Translations under genes and position numbers: made by a program
The notes under the pieces: generated by a model
Database searches by the model: none
What the model was told of the DNA's origin: nothing
The model's input: the letters and a program-made list of their open reading frames with translations, nothing else
Shown: piece by piece, positions 1 to 13,968 of the stretch
Layout of the letters: each line of letters opens with the position of its first letter
How positions within the stretch are numbered: the stretch's first letter is position 1
Assembly: GCA_025917655.1 (NCBI GenBank)
Contig: CP084613.1
Span: 1,178,001-1,242,000, forward strand
Length of the DNA stretch: 64,000 nt
Reading direction: 5' to 3'
DNA from: Chlorella sorokiniana
Taxonomy: Eukaryota; Chlorophyta; Trebouxiophyceae; Chlorellales; Chlorellaceae

Positions 1-2491
1 GCTGATTCAAAGTTGGTCTTTGTGCTTGTCCAGGTCGGCGGGCGGGTTCAATCTGCAGCCTCGCCCGACGGCACGTTCCGCTTTGACACCGGCCCCTCGC
101 TGCTCCTCTTCCCTGATAAGTGAGGCGCGCTGCGTTGCAGCGCAGCCCTTTCTGCTATAACTCGTTGATTTTGGCATCGTCAGGGTCCCTGTGAACAGCG
201 TGCGCCTGTTCCAAACACACACGGCTGCGCCACTGCCGCTGCCGCGCAGGTACCGCGAGGCCTTTGAGGCCATGGGCACCTCGCTGGAGGCGCAGGGCAT
301 CCACCTGGCCCGCGTGCAGCCTGAGGCCTACCGCGTGTGGTTCCCGGGTGGCGGCGGCCACCTGGACCTCCTGAACAACGAAGCTGACATGGCGGCTCAG
401 CTGGAGGCGGTGGAGGCAGGGGCTGCAGACGGCTTCAGGTGCGATGCTGCTCACCGTGGATGTCCTGATGCCCTGCTCTCTGGATTGTTTGCTGCTTTTG
501 GCACTGATTGGGCAGGCGCCGCAGCTCTTTGTGCATGAGCAGGACGGCGCGGGGCAGCACGCAGAATGTGCTGGCCTGGCTGACCCCTTTCAAGTTTTGC
601 CAAGAGCTGATCAGCATTGCAACCCAGCAGGCGTTTTTGCACATGGCGCGCCAGCACCTGCGCATGGGCGTGCCGCACTTCATTGACCGCGACTTTGAGG
701 AGCTGGCCAACGCCAAGGGGCTGCAGGTGTGGCTGCTGGGGCGTGCCGGGCAGATGTAGTTCAGTAAACGGTTGTTCTGCGCAAGGCTGCATCAGGAGAC
801 GGGCTGTGCCCCGAGGTAGCAGCTGTGGCAACGCCTGCTGTGCTGGGCACCTTCTGCCGCCGCGCAGGACTTGCTGCCCTTCCTGCCGGAGATCAACCCG
901 CTCGACCTGCTGGGCCAGCACGACTGGCGGCTGCGCCAGTTTTTCAAGGACCCCCGCCTGCGGGCCATGTTCACGTTCCAGGCAAGCTGTCCTGCAAGTG
1001 GCCGGTTTGCCTTGCAAGGAGCCCACAAGCTCCATCGCAAGGTGCGCTTTGCTGCTGCAGCAGCCATGCTCACCTCCCGGGCCGCACCGGTGACTGGGCC
1101 GTTGCAGGATCTGTATGTGGGGCTGACCCCCTACTCCGCCCCCGCCGTGTTTGGGCTGCTGGCGGGCACGGAGCTGACAGACGGCGTGTGGTACCCGCTG
1201 GGCGGCTTCCAAACGGTGGGTGGATGGGGCGGGAATGCTGGAATCTGCTCGTCTTGCCACAGCAGCACGGCCGCGTCTGCCATGTGGCTCACTTGGCTGG
1301 GGCGCTGGGGCGCCGGGCGCCTTTGCTGTGCAGACTGCCGTGCCTGTTGATTGTCGGCCTCCCCTTGCACAGGTCCGGGATGGCTTGCGGCGAGCAGCAG
1401 AGGCGTGTGGCGTGCGGGTGCTGACAGGCGCGGAGGTGGTGGCCATCACAACGGAGCCTGGCGGCAGGTGGGTGACGGGCGTCACGCTGGCAGACGGGCA
1501 GCACCTGGCAGCCGACCTCGTGGTCTGCAACAGAGACCTGCCCGCAGCCTACCAGCTGCTGGCTGGCAGCAGCAGCAATGGCGGCAGCACTGGCAGCAGA
1601 GGCACAGCTGCGACGCCCTCTCCAGCCGCCGCAGACTATGGGCGGCAGCAGCACGAGCGCCTGGGACGTTTGAAGTACAGCGTGGGGGTGGTATCATTCA
1701 ACTGGTGCATGGCCAAGAGAATTGAAGGCCTCGCCCACCATAACGTGTTTCTGTCTCAACAGTGGCGCGAGTCGTGGGCGCCCGCCGCACGGCCCGGCGA
1801 CTTTGTGCGCCACCCAAATTTCTATGTGCACGTCCCCAATCGCACCGACCCAACGGCAGCGCCCCAGGGTGTGACAGCGTGATGGTGTTGCTCCCTGTGG
1901 CCAACCGGCAGCAGTGCAGCAGCGATTATGGCGCTCTGGTGGCAGAGGGGCGGCGTCGCGTCCTGCAGGTGGCACGTTGGGGTGTTGCGTTGCGTTCTTG
2001 TGCTTGCGAGCAGTGCATGCAGCGGTGGGCTGCATCCTTCAGCAGAAAACAAGACAGATGTTCCCTTGATCCCTCCTGCCATGCAGACGTTTGCTGCGTC
2101 TGGGTTCAATGATGTGGAGGCCTCCATCCAGCACGAACAGGTCATTGCGCCACCCGAGTGGGAGCAGCGATACGGCCTGCGCCACGGCGCTGCCTTTGGG
2201 CTGGCACATGGGCTGGACCAGCTCAGCTTGTTCAGGTAAGGCCTATCTCAGCCGTTGATCAAGCGCTTGACTTTTGATCTACCTCAATAAGAGCCTTCTA
2301 CCCCTGCACAACTTGCAAAAGCGGTGACCGCCCCCTTACTTGTGTTCTGCTGCAGGCCTGGCAACAAGGACAGCAAAGTGGCAGGCCTGTATTTCGTTGG
2401 CGCATCCACGCGCCCAGGCAACGGCGTGCCGCTGTGTTTCATCAGCGCCAAGCTAACTGCGCAAAGGGTGCTCAGGGACTTGCAGTTGTGA
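1..2491 (+). CDS. CrtI/phytoene-desaturase-type FAD oxidoreductase, 3' part
   Basis: The gene enters from the left edge, so its N-terminal FAD-binding fold is outside the window. The first visible exon encodes GGRVQS and then FDTGPSLLLFPD, the typical substrate-side block of CrtI-type desaturases, carotenoid isomerases and retinol saturases. Two joins were checked: donor near 118 to acceptor at 249 (gives LFPDKYREAFEAMG), and donor at 439. Later exons carry DLLPFLPEINPLDLLGQ, YSAPAVFGLLAGTEL and YPLGGFQTV. The last exon has GLYFVGASTRPGNGVPL, the C-terminal FAD-contact block of the family, and ends in TGA at 2489-2491. Family knowledge suggests a plastid enzyme acting on a polyene or carotenoid. 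The exact substrate cannot be told. The fold and strand are secure; specificity is not. Confidence 0.85.
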
Positions 2492-2877
2492 TGGCGTTGA
2501 AGGTCTCTGAAGGGGCACATGAAATCTTGATGCGACAACTCACATGTAATGACCGACTGAAGGTCTGCTCAGCGCGCTGTGTACATGTTAGCGCTGGCCT
2601 CGACAGGCATGCTGAAGGAGAGTGCAACATGTATAACAACTCGCAATTATGTATCCGCAGGCTTCTTTAGCCTTCTAGGCGCCTGTGGCCATTTCCCCAG
2701 ACTCTTTGCGGGCAAGCTGCAACGCGGCACGCATTTATTGCTGGCACAGTCAGTTAAGCAGCAGACACGCGTTGCAAACATATTACATATATATAAATAG
2801 TTCTCGTTCGAGGAGCGGCGGTGGCCTGCTGAAGCGGCAGCGCCGCACAGCGGCGGTGGCAGCCTGCATCAGCCAGT
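2492..2877. other. 3' UTR and intergenic spacer
   Basis: This stretch lies between the desaturase-like gene and the glycosyltransferase gene. It has a TGTAA at 2545 and a short AT-rich patch (atatatata) near 2790. Open frames here are short and show no coding bias. I see no gene. Confidence 0.5.
2545..2549 (+). terminator. TGTAA polyadenylation signal of the desaturase-like gene
   Basis: TGTAA lies 54 bases after the stop at 2491. It is the usual poly(A) signal of green algae. Placement is seen directly; function is inferred. Confidence 0.5.
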
Positions 2878-4189
2878 ATGATGCCTGCCCATGCTTCGGT
2901 AAGGGGCTACGCATGATTGAGTGGTGCTAGATACCGCCCTTTTCTGTTTTATGTCCCCGCTGGCGTGTCACTGCTGCGCTTGCGTGCCAACTGCAGGGTG
3001 GCTCCGCAGCGGCGGCACCTGGACCTCCCAGGAGATCTAGAGCCGCCCGCAGGCTTCAGCTGGCCGTCCTGGCAGCCCTGTGCCTCCTCGCAGCGTTCAT
3101 GCTACGACACATGCGCACGCAGTTGTTGGCGTCATGGGAGGCGCGGCAGCATGGGCAGCAACACCAGCAGCAGCAGCAGCAGGCGCAAGCGCAGGAGCCC
3201 GGCTTGGCGATACCTCCCGACTTTCGCTTCAACAAGGTTGTGGCCATCATAGCGTTCGACCGCTTCAGATACTTTCGGCACGTGATCACCGCGCTGCTGC
3301 AGGCATGGGGGTCTGAGGAGTATTCTGTCACCATTTGGATCGACGGAGCCCCGAGCAGGAGGACCGCTTCCACCGGCAAGGATGGGAAAGCATCATCGCC
3401 CTCTCCAAGCAGCTGCAGTGGCTGTCGCGCAACGCCAGCACCGGCTTCCGCGACGTACACGTCAACGTGTCGTCCGTCAACCTGGGCGTGTGGGCCAACA
3501 AGAAGCGCGGCGTGGCGGGCGCCATGGCGCTCAGCGACTTTGCGGTGGTCCTGGAGGACGACATCGTGGTGGCCCCGGACGCGCTGCGCTGGTTTGAGTG
3601 GCACGTCACCAGCGGCCTGATCTTCGAGCGGGAAGACATCGCGGTGGCCACCTGCTGGTCGGTGTCCTTCCCGCTCAGCGGCGGCGCGGTGGAGGCCCGC
3701 GACGTGCTCAGCGTGCGGCAGCTCGGCCTGTTGGACAAGTACTGGGTGGACGCGTGGGCGCAGCCGTGGGGCTGGGCGCTGTGGCGGCGCACGTGGGACG
3801 CGCTGGGGGCAGACTGGAGCGGCCGCGACTTCCACCTGGGGCAGGCCGTCAAGGGGGCGGGCTGGCACGAGACGATGCCGCTGGTGGCCCGCTGCAACAA
3901 CATCGGCAGCGTGGGCCACAACAAGAAGGGCATGCTCACCGGCCACGTGCACCAGCGCTCCATCACTTCGGCCCTCTTCCCTGGCCTGGACGCCTGCCGG
4001 TACGCAGAGCTGGAGCGCGCCAACACCAGCAGCCTCATAGACCGCGAGGAGCTGTACGAGCATGCCGTGCGGCGCGGCATCACCGCCGACGCCAAGTTCC
4101 AGGGTGCAACCATGGAGGAGCAGTTGGCGGCTGGGGAGAAGCACATGGCTGAGCACCCGGTGGCCTCTGGCTGGAAATCCACCTGTTGA
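2878..4189 (+). CDS. Type II membrane glycosyltransferase (GT13/GnT-I-like GT-A fold)
   Basis: Exon 1 is tiny: ATG ATG at 2878, then donor gtaagg at 2899. The acceptor ctgcag ends at 2996, phase 0. Exon 2 opens with a basic stretch (PPRRSRAARR) followed by a hydrophobic anchor LAVLAALCLLAAF, so the protein is probably a Golgi type II membrane enzyme. A low-complexity Gln/Ala stem follows. The catalytic domain has FAVVLEDDIVVAPD (the DxD-like EDD nucleotide-sugar/metal motif), then WAQPWGWALWRRTW and VGHNKKGML, an order seen in GnT-I/POMGnT-like transferases. The stop is TGA at 4187-4189. The frame breaks by one base around the C-run at 3349-3352, between VTIWIDGAP and EQEDRFHRQG, where no intron fits. 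The acceptor substrate is unknown. Family call moderate, gene call strong. Confidence 0.8.
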
Positions 4190-4955
4190 CATCGTTTCTG
4201 TTCCGTTACTGCACTTAACTCGAAACACCCAATAACTGCCGAGGTAGTGGGCCCAGCCAAGCCTGCATTGAACATCAGTCCAAGTAGGCATGCGCCAAGG
4301 GATGGGAAGTGGGTCAGGCATCGGTTGGAGGGAAGGCTTGGCAGGAAACCCAGGACGGCGTTGCGGCATCAGCAGGGAAGAAGGGGCTGTCCCAGTTGTG
4401 GCGCACAGTGTAGGTGAAGTTGAGCCTTCCAGCGGGGCTCAGCACGTACGTGGAGAAAATGTCGATGCCTTGGTCACACATGTTGGAGTCCTCGCGCGTA
4501 GCGGAACAAAGTTAGGTTAACCCCTGCCGACATGGGCGCCACCCTGTTGCCCAACAGAGCCCAGAGCTTTCTTTCCTTGAAAAACTAGACATCCCAAACT
4601 CCATTTGTGCCGCATGTCGTCATCTGTCCTGAGAGATCTGGGTCGTGTGCAAGCTAAACTGTTCAGCTTGCATTCATTGGCGCTAGCGCCGCCAGCCGTC
4701 GGCTACTGGCCTGCCTGGCCCATCCAATGCTATGCGTCGTGCAGATATGGATTCTCTCCCGTTTACATCAATTTAAGCACTTGCCGAAACGGGGCTGACA
4801 AGTCCTGCTTCTCAACCGCTGCGGAACAGTTCCGCTTGGCTGAACCCGGGCTCTGCTCCTACCAAACAGACCGCCGATCATTGTGTTCGGATTCGGGCTG
4901 CCAATCAATCAGACGGGAAAGTCCAGTCCCGTGGGAGCGTGGGAGCGTGCAGAAC
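4190..4955. other. Intergenic region between glycosyltransferase and patatin-like gene
   Basis: About 770 bases separate the two + strand genes. GC content falls towards 4560-4900, as expected for UTR or promoter sequence. The only coding-like piece is on the minus strand at 4314-4490, listed separately. A long + frame from 4605 runs into the next gene, but its first part has no coding signature. Confidence 0.5.
4314..4490 (-). pseudogene. Isolated antisense coding-like block, possible single exon or gene relic
   Basis: On the minus strand a frame of about 58 codons ends in TGA at 4314. It has strong G/C third-position bias and an unusually protein-like composition rich in Tyr, Phe, Asn, Trp and Asp (for example GIDIFSTYVLSPAGRLNF). 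A possible acceptor, gcgcgag, precedes it at 4491-4497 with a ctaac branch-like site just upstream. I find no partner exon further upstream on that strand, where sequence looks non-coding. It may be a terminal exon of a degraded gene, or a chance frame. I do not recognise the family. Confidence 0.3.
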
Positions 4956-7163
4956 ATGCAGAGATGGCTGCGGACTGCTGTTGGTCGAAGCTCCTGTAGC
5001 GCCAAATATTATAAAGTAGCTTATGGACGCTTGACAGTGAGCGCAGCAGCCGGTGGCAATGGCGCATCTGACGGCAGTCCCCACCGGCTGGGCAGTCGCG
5101 CTCTGAGCGCCATCTCTAGCGCCCGCCTGTTCAATTTCAACAAGCTTGGCACTCAGCTTGGAGGCACATTGGTTGTTGATGATGCCTCCCACAAGGAGGA
5201 AGTGCAGAAGGTGCGGAAAAACGCTGGTCAAGGCTGCAGCTTGCTACACACAGCACGAGTCGAGGTGGGGACAGCCGGCCGGCATGCTTGCCGTCTGAGC
5301 GCGGGTTGTCTGCTGTGCAGGCTGTTCACGACGGCACAATCAGCTTTGGCTTCAGCGCCGGCGGCTGCCTGTTCCCCTACTACATCGGTTGCGCTGGGGC
5401 GCTCATAGACGGGGAGTCCTCACTGGTGGGGCCTGCAGCCACGTTCCAGCCTACACATGTGTCACCGGCCTCCCGACTTCCACTCGTCCTCATCCCCATG
5501 CATGTGTGCAGACAGCGTCAAGCTCGGCGGCGCGTCTGCTGGCTCCCTGCTGGCAGCGTGCATCAAGTCGGGGCTGCCGCTGGGCGACATTGTGGAGCAC
5601 AACCTGCGGCTCATGGACGACCTGCGCCGCGGCGGCACCCGCGGCAGGCTGGGGGTGCGTCTTGCGCCGCCTGCAGGCTCGCTGTCTCCGTCTTTGCTCT
5701 GTCCCCAACACAATTGGCGTCGGTACGCTGAGCTGCTATGACGCTGCTTCCTGGCACCATCCGCCGCAGCCCGTGCTGAATGCCTTCCTGGAGAGGCACC
5801 TGCCTGAGGACGCGCACGAAAGGTGTCGGGACAAGGCATACGTGAGGCATTGCTGCTGTCCACGATGGGCGTTTCCATGCACCTGGATGTCTGCCTGCCG
5901 GCGCGTGGGGGTATTGCCTGGCACTGAAGCAAGCCACGATGTGGCCGCCCGTTCTTTGTGCTGCGCAGGTTGCGGTAACGCGTGTCACCCCCATTGCCCG
6001 GCCCTCTCTGGTATCCCACTTCCATGACCGGCCAGACCTGATCAAGGCGCTGATGACGAGCTGCCACATCCCCCTGTGGATGGATGGCAGCCTGTTCACC
6101 GGTGGGCTTGCCGCAGCTGCGGGGTGGTGTAACCAGCCCGTTGCCATGCTCACCTCTCGTTGTTTTTTCTCGCTTACTGCTGCTTTTGCTGCCTATGTTG
6201 CGCGCAGAATTCCGCGGCGAGCGGCACTGCGACGGCGGCCTGACCAACTTCATTCCGCTGCCGCCGGACACAGTGGGCGTTCGGGTATGCTGCTTCCCCA
6301 GCCAGCAACTCAGCCCTGTCTACAGGTGGGGCCGGCTGGCTGGTTGCACACAGCAGACGCCTGGCAGCCCAGCAGCAGACTGATGCATGAGGCAAACGCG
6401 CCGTTTGAGCTCCCCTTGGTTCTCGTGGGTGTTCTGTTCACACAGGCCGTTTGCTGCCGCAGGATCGGCATCAGCCCAGATTCGTTTGAGCCGTGGGACT
6501 ACAGTCTACGGCAGATGCTGCAGTGGGCCTTTGAGCCCGCCGACGAGGCCACAGTGGCTGCGCTCATTGAGAAAGGTCTGTGTTCACTTTGCTGGCCTTC
6601 TTTACTTGCCAATTGCAGTGTACCTTGTAATTCAATCTAGTTCAACGCAAAGCACTGCAGGAAAACGCGATGCCGAGGCTTGGATGGAGAGCATGGAGCT
6701 GGTGGGGGAGCGCGCAGAGGTGCAGCGCAAGGCGGACCAGGAGGTGGGGCATGTGGCGGCTGCCAAGGCAGCAGCGGTAGGCACAGAGGATGCTGATGTG
6801 CAGCGGCGCGCGCAGCATGCTGGAGAACAGCAGCTGGATGGTCGGGCGCAGCAGGGTGCAGGCGCGGAGACGCCTGCCAGGCCAGCGGCGGCGCCGGCTG
6901 CGCCAGCTGCTGAGCTCAACGCTGAGCAGCAGGCGGCTGGGAACGAGGACGTGCAGCAGCACGCCATGGAAGCAGCAGCGCGGCAGCAGGATGCTGGTGC
7001 CAGCCAAGAAGAGCAGGAGGCTGCTGCAAAGCGTGCCCTGGAGGAGGCGGAGGAGCAGGAGGGAGAAGGGGGCAACGTGTGGGCCAAGGCCCTGGGCGCG
7101 GCAGGCGTGGCAGCCTCGGCGACCGCTGTGGCTGCTGCTGTCACACAAGGCCTCGCGCTGTGA
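4956..7163 (+). CDS. Patatin-like phospholipase with Ala/Gln-rich C-terminal tail
   Basis: Exon 1 (4956-5210) encodes MQRWLRTAVGRSSCSAKYYK, a basic Ser/Arg-rich start resembling an organelle transit peptide. Exon 2 begins at 5321 (phase 0) with GTISFGFSAGGCLFPYYIG, the glycine-rich oxyanion segment of patatins. The next exon carries GGASAGSL, which fits the GxSxG nucleophile motif. A later exon has CDGGLTNFIPL, which supplies the Asp of the Ser-Asp dyad. The enzyme should therefore be an active lipid acyl hydrolase. After ALIEKG the protein continues into about 150 residues rich in Ala, Gln and Glu and ends in an Ala/Val-rich stretch (GAAGVAASATAVAAAV) that could be a tail anchor. Stop TGA at 7161-7163. 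The exon 2/3 junction is not resolved. Confidence 0.85.
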
Positions 7164-7363
7164 AGCACGCGCAGAAACTGTCGCTGCTTTGCTGGGGAGT
7201 TCGGTTAGCATGCCATGTTTGATTGCACAGCCATTTTGATTTGGCATGCCGCACATTAGCGGCTGTCGGTTATGATTGACCTGGGCAGAAACCATGTGAC
7301 AAGCGCTCTGCCTCAACGAAAAGACCACACGGCAGGGAGACCTCTTCCAACCCAGGGCTTGCT

Positions 7364-7920
7364 TTAACGACTGGCAGCCCGAGCTCCTCCTGCATGGCGC
7401 ATCAAGCTAATCCTGGCCTTGCTGCTCAGGCTGCCGGCTGCCCGACGCTGCGCCCCGCCCCCTGCAGCTCCAGTGCCCCCAGGGCCGTCCTCCTCCCGCA
7501 GCCGCCGGAGGCGCTCCCGGTTGCGTGCCGTGATGCGGCGCATTGTGACCTCCCGCTCCCTCTCTGTCAGCATGCCCCAGTTTGCGATTCTGGACAGGGC
7601 GCCATCCTCGCCTGCGGCAACCACACAACCTGGGCAATGGCCAAGCTCTGGCAAGCGCAGGTGCTGCCATGGCCACAATTCTGGACAGTGGCCTTTGAAT
7701 GGCAGTCCTCACCAACTACAAGGGGACCCAGGTGGTCGAGCTGCGCGGTTTGGCCTGGAGACAGCGACTGAAGGCCGCCGCCGGCGCCGCCATCGCTGGG
7801 CGCAGGCAGGGGTAGCGCCTCGGACGGGTTGTTGCCTTGCAAAGCCACATCGGCCGCCTCATCTCGAGGGTGGAACGTATCTACATCTACTGTTTCCTGA
7901 TAATTTCTGGACGCCTCCAT
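7364..7920 (-). CDS. Small conserved protein of unknown function with an ER/R-rich helix
   Basis: Two exons on the minus strand. Translation starts at ATG 7918-7920 (MEASRNYQETVDVDTFHP). The donor gtgagg is followed by an acceptor ttgccgcag, and the phase-1 join gives LGPLVVGEDGALSRIANWG. The conserved-looking core is SRIANWGMLTEREREV, followed by a basic helix (RRITARNRERLRRLREE). The tail is Ala/Gly/Ser-rich and ends in TAA. From memory, short blocks of the form LGP.VV..DG..SRI.NW..LT..ER are found in uncharacterised plant and fungal proteins, so the gene is probably real, but I cannot name a function. It is convergent with the patatin-like gene (200 bases apart). Confidence 0.65.
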
Positions 7921-8234
7921 GTGTGGAGGAAGTTCCCTGCTTGTTCCGAAGCAAAAACGCAACTCTTAGCGTGCGTTCTAAGGAAGGAAGGCATTGGCAG
8001 AGCAGTGAGAGCGCTTCCGGCAAAGGGCCCTTCAGAGCGCAGCACATCAGCATGCAACACATGGCGCAGCAGGACGCTACTTCTCTCCCTGAAACGCCTG
8101 GGTCCCCTCAACAGGGTATGATGCAGTCACAGTTTGGTGGTTTGGTGCCGAAAAATATCAATGCTATGCACAGTTGAATCAAAACTGGTGGCTGACAGCC
8201 CGCATGCTCTGCGGTCAGCTGTGCTTTGTCCCGC

Positions 8235-11453
<3,219 letters not shown>

Positions 11454-12262
11454 ATGGCAGAAACAGGGCCCACGCCGCTGCCTGGCACAGCGCCAGCCGC
11501 GCCTGAGCAGCAAAGCTATGCACACCCGGTAGCAGCCTTCTTCCTCTTTTTCTTCAAGGCAGCAGCGGTCCTGATCTACATATTCTGCGGGTGGTTCGGC
11601 ACCGACTTTGTAATCAACTTTTGCACCATCACCTTCCTGCTGGTCTGCGACTTTTGGACGGTGAGCTCTTGCTGCGCTTGCTGCAGTGGTGCTGCGCAGC
11701 TGCTCATGATCACGTCTGGGCACGTGTTATGCAGTACAGCAGTGTGTGCAGTGCGCTTTTTCCCCAATGCGCTGTGCGCATGCAGGTCAAAAATGTGTCG
11801 GGCGGCTGATGGTGGGCCTGCGGTGGTGGAACGAGGTGTCGGAAACGGGCGGCAGCGACTGGAAGTTTGAGACGTTGGAGGAGGGGCAGCGCGCTGTGAA
11901 CAAGAAGGACTCGTTTGTGTTTTGGACGCTGCTGTATGCCACACCCGCCGTGTGGTGTGTCCTGGGGTTGGTCGCCATCCTGAAGCTTAACATCGACTAC
12001 TTGCTGCTGGTCATCATTGCTGTGCTGCTCAGGTGAGGAGGGCCAGGAACAAGAAGCGACACGTTGAGCTGTGTGTGAGTGCAGCTTGATGCAATGCATC
12101 TGGTGTTGCTAATGGCAGAAACCCTCCCACCTGCAATGCAGCGGCGCCAACCTGGTGGGCTACAGGAAGTGCAGCAAGGCAGCAGAGAACCAAATCAGGG
12201 GGAAGTTCAACTCGCTATTTGCATCAGGCCTGCGTGCTTACATGTTTTCTGGCCGAAGCTGA
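11454..12262 (+). CDS. TVP23/Echidna-family Golgi membrane protein
   Basis: Three exons (11454-11660, 11786-12032, 12142-12262) join cleanly to a protein of about 190 residues. The N-terminus is short and Pro/Ala-rich, then a membrane segment HPVAAFFLFFFKAAAVLIYI leads into GWFGTDFVINFC. The hallmark LVGLRWWNEV-type block appears as MVGLRWWNEVSETGGSDWKF. Two further membrane segments follow (ATPAVWCVLGLVAILKLNI and YLLLVIIAVLL), then SGANLVGYRKCSKAA near the C-terminus. These are the signatures of Tvp23/FAM18/Echidna proteins, which act in trans-Golgi and vesicle traffic with YIP4-type partners. Length and domain match the family. A TGTAA follows at 12318. Stop TGA at 12260-12262. Confidence 0.93.
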
Positions 12263-12317
12263 TTGGCTCTTCCCAAAACAGCAGCTTTCAGCAAATTTTC
12301 GCGCAAAGGCATTCACT

Positions 12318-12322
12318 TGTAA
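12318..12322 (+). terminator. TGTAA polyadenylation signal of the TVP23 gene
   Basis: TGTAA lies about 56 bases after the stop codon, in the short convergent spacer before the CreA-like gene on the other strand. Confidence 0.5.
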
Positions 12323-12443
12323 TCTAACTGCATAATCATCATGTAGGGCTTCAGCACATAACTCTCAACAGCAAAAGGCTGAACTGGGCATACACAGCTT
12401 GCAGGGCCCAATCACAGAGCTTCACGAGCAATCCAATGAACCC

Positions 12444-13564
12444 TCATTCAGCAGCAGCCTCCTTAGCCACAGGCACTAGTGTCGGCGCTGTGCTGACGGG
12501 CACAGCGCACACCGAGGTGCGGTACCGCGACGTGCTCACATCCTTCTCCTCCAGTGCTGCAGAACACAGGGACAGCAGCAGGTTTGTATTGGCGACATTA
12601 TGAGCCAATGCGCAAGGTTATGCCCTGGGAGCTTTCCCTCTGAATGGGATGCTGCCCACCCTCAAGACACCATCTCCAACATACCTCCAGTGAAGCGTGT
12701 AGAGAACGCCACATAGATCACAACCTTGTTCTTGTCATCGTACACACGCCTGATGCGCAAGTTCTGTGGAAATGCAGCATGGATTGAAAATAGGTGGATG
12801 GGCAGAGGCACAAGCAGCATCCCTCTTGGCAGGTAGGGCTGAAGGTGCCCAGCCACATAAAAGCAAGGTGGGTCTTGGCCGCGGGACACCAGTGAGTGGC
12901 ACGAGTGACGACGCAGTACCTTGTTCTGGAACAGGTTCAGGGCCTTGCGCTCCTTGAAGATCTCCTTGCCCTCGCTGCCCGTCACCGCTGCCACGTCCTT
13001 GATGGTCACCGGCCCCTTTGCCACGCATGTGAGGGAGGCCTGGGAGGGGTCAGAGAAGAGGTCCTTGGCCAGCCGCTCCGTGATGCTGCGGTTGTAGTCG
13101 GTCAGGTAGATCGCCACGCCATCCACCTGCTCATCGTCCAGCTCGATTATCCTGACTGTGTCCCTGCAACCCATTGCAAACGTTGATGAGGGTCCTCCAT
13201 CATCAAATGCACAGAGGCGCAGGGAACGACTGGGAAGACACATGAGGTGCATGAGAGGTGCACACTCGAGGAGAGGCTGTGCAGGTGGAAACCGTGTGCC
13301 TGCAACTCACTTAAAAATGAGTCCAGATGTCGGGAATTCGGCAACCTGCTCGCGTGCCCACGCACCGCTGCCCGCCAGCAGCACAGCGCCGGCTGCTGCG
13401 ATGCCGGCAAGCTTGGCGGCCGAGGCGCCCAAGGCCGGAGTTGATTGCTGCCTGGGCTGCTCAGCTCGTGCTGCAAGCAACCTCAAATTCCGTTCAGGGC
13501 GACGGCTGCTGCTTGAAAGGCGTGGCGCCGCAACACGGTGTGCGAGAAGTGCGGTTGCTGCCAT
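12444..13564 (-). CDS. CreA-family protein, probably chloroplast lumen
   Basis: Start ATG at 13562-13564. The leader is a Ser/Arg/Ala-rich transit sequence followed by a hydrophobic stretch KLAGIAAAGAVLLAGSGAWA, which suggests a bipartite thylakoid-lumen signal or a membrane anchor. The mature part begins near FPTSGLIFK and reads DTVRIIELDDEQVDGVAIYL, then LFSDPSQASLTCVAKGP, EIFKERKALNLFQNKNLRIR and VYDDKNKVVIYVAFSTR, ending SRYRTSVCAVPV. This order matches bacterial CreA and its plant plastid relatives (conserved F-K start, D-P-V-GV-Y, S-L-C and the paired F-K/RVYD blocks). The function of the family is not known. The C-terminal exon ends in TGA at 12444. It is divergent from eEFSec. Confidence 0.8.
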
Positions 13565-13968
13565 GTTGACCTAGGCTGAGCCTTTGATGGTGAATAGATA
13601 GCTTGAAATGCGCAATGCACAGCCTCCGCCAATGTCTCTTTGGCAAGGGGATGGCAGCCAATGTGGCACCTGCTGTGCGCGCTGTGCCTCTCGTTGAAGG
13701 CTGCACGGTCCCGACGCATTCATCGACAGCGATCGATCAGTCCATGGGCTGCAGGAATGGGTTGCCAAGGTTCATAGTCTGAGCCCCAACTTCAGCTTTG
13801 TGAGAGCCCTGGTTGCGTATTTCGACGTCGCGTAACGTCGCATAGATATAGCCCAACTCACACAAGATCGACCACGCTCTTGGCACCGCAGATCAGCTTG
13901 CGGCAGGGCACCGCCGCTAGCGGTGGAGGCGCTCTGCTGCACACCCTGCGTGTGCTGCCTGGTCCAGC
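13565..13968. promoter_or_regulatory. Divergent promoter region, CreA-like / eEFSec
   Basis: About 400 bases between two oppositely transcribed start codons. It contains an imperfect repeat of cgtcgcgtaacgtcgcat near 13827. No recognisable TATA box or gene is seen. Confidence 0.5.

Noticed and set aside
451-1530. Minus-strand frame of about 359 codons opposite the desaturase-like gene
   Set aside because: Low-complexity Arg/Pro/Ala shadow of the real exons and introns, without conserved motifs.
2785-2805. atatatata patch as a TATA box of the glycosyltransferase gene
   Set aside because: It sits about 80-90 bases before the ATG, but with no transcript start information the assignment would be a guess.
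3056-4369. Large minus-strand open frame of over 400 codons opposite the glycosyltransferase
   Set aside because: It mirrors the coding strand of a clear glycosyltransferase domain; long antisense frames are expected at this GC content.
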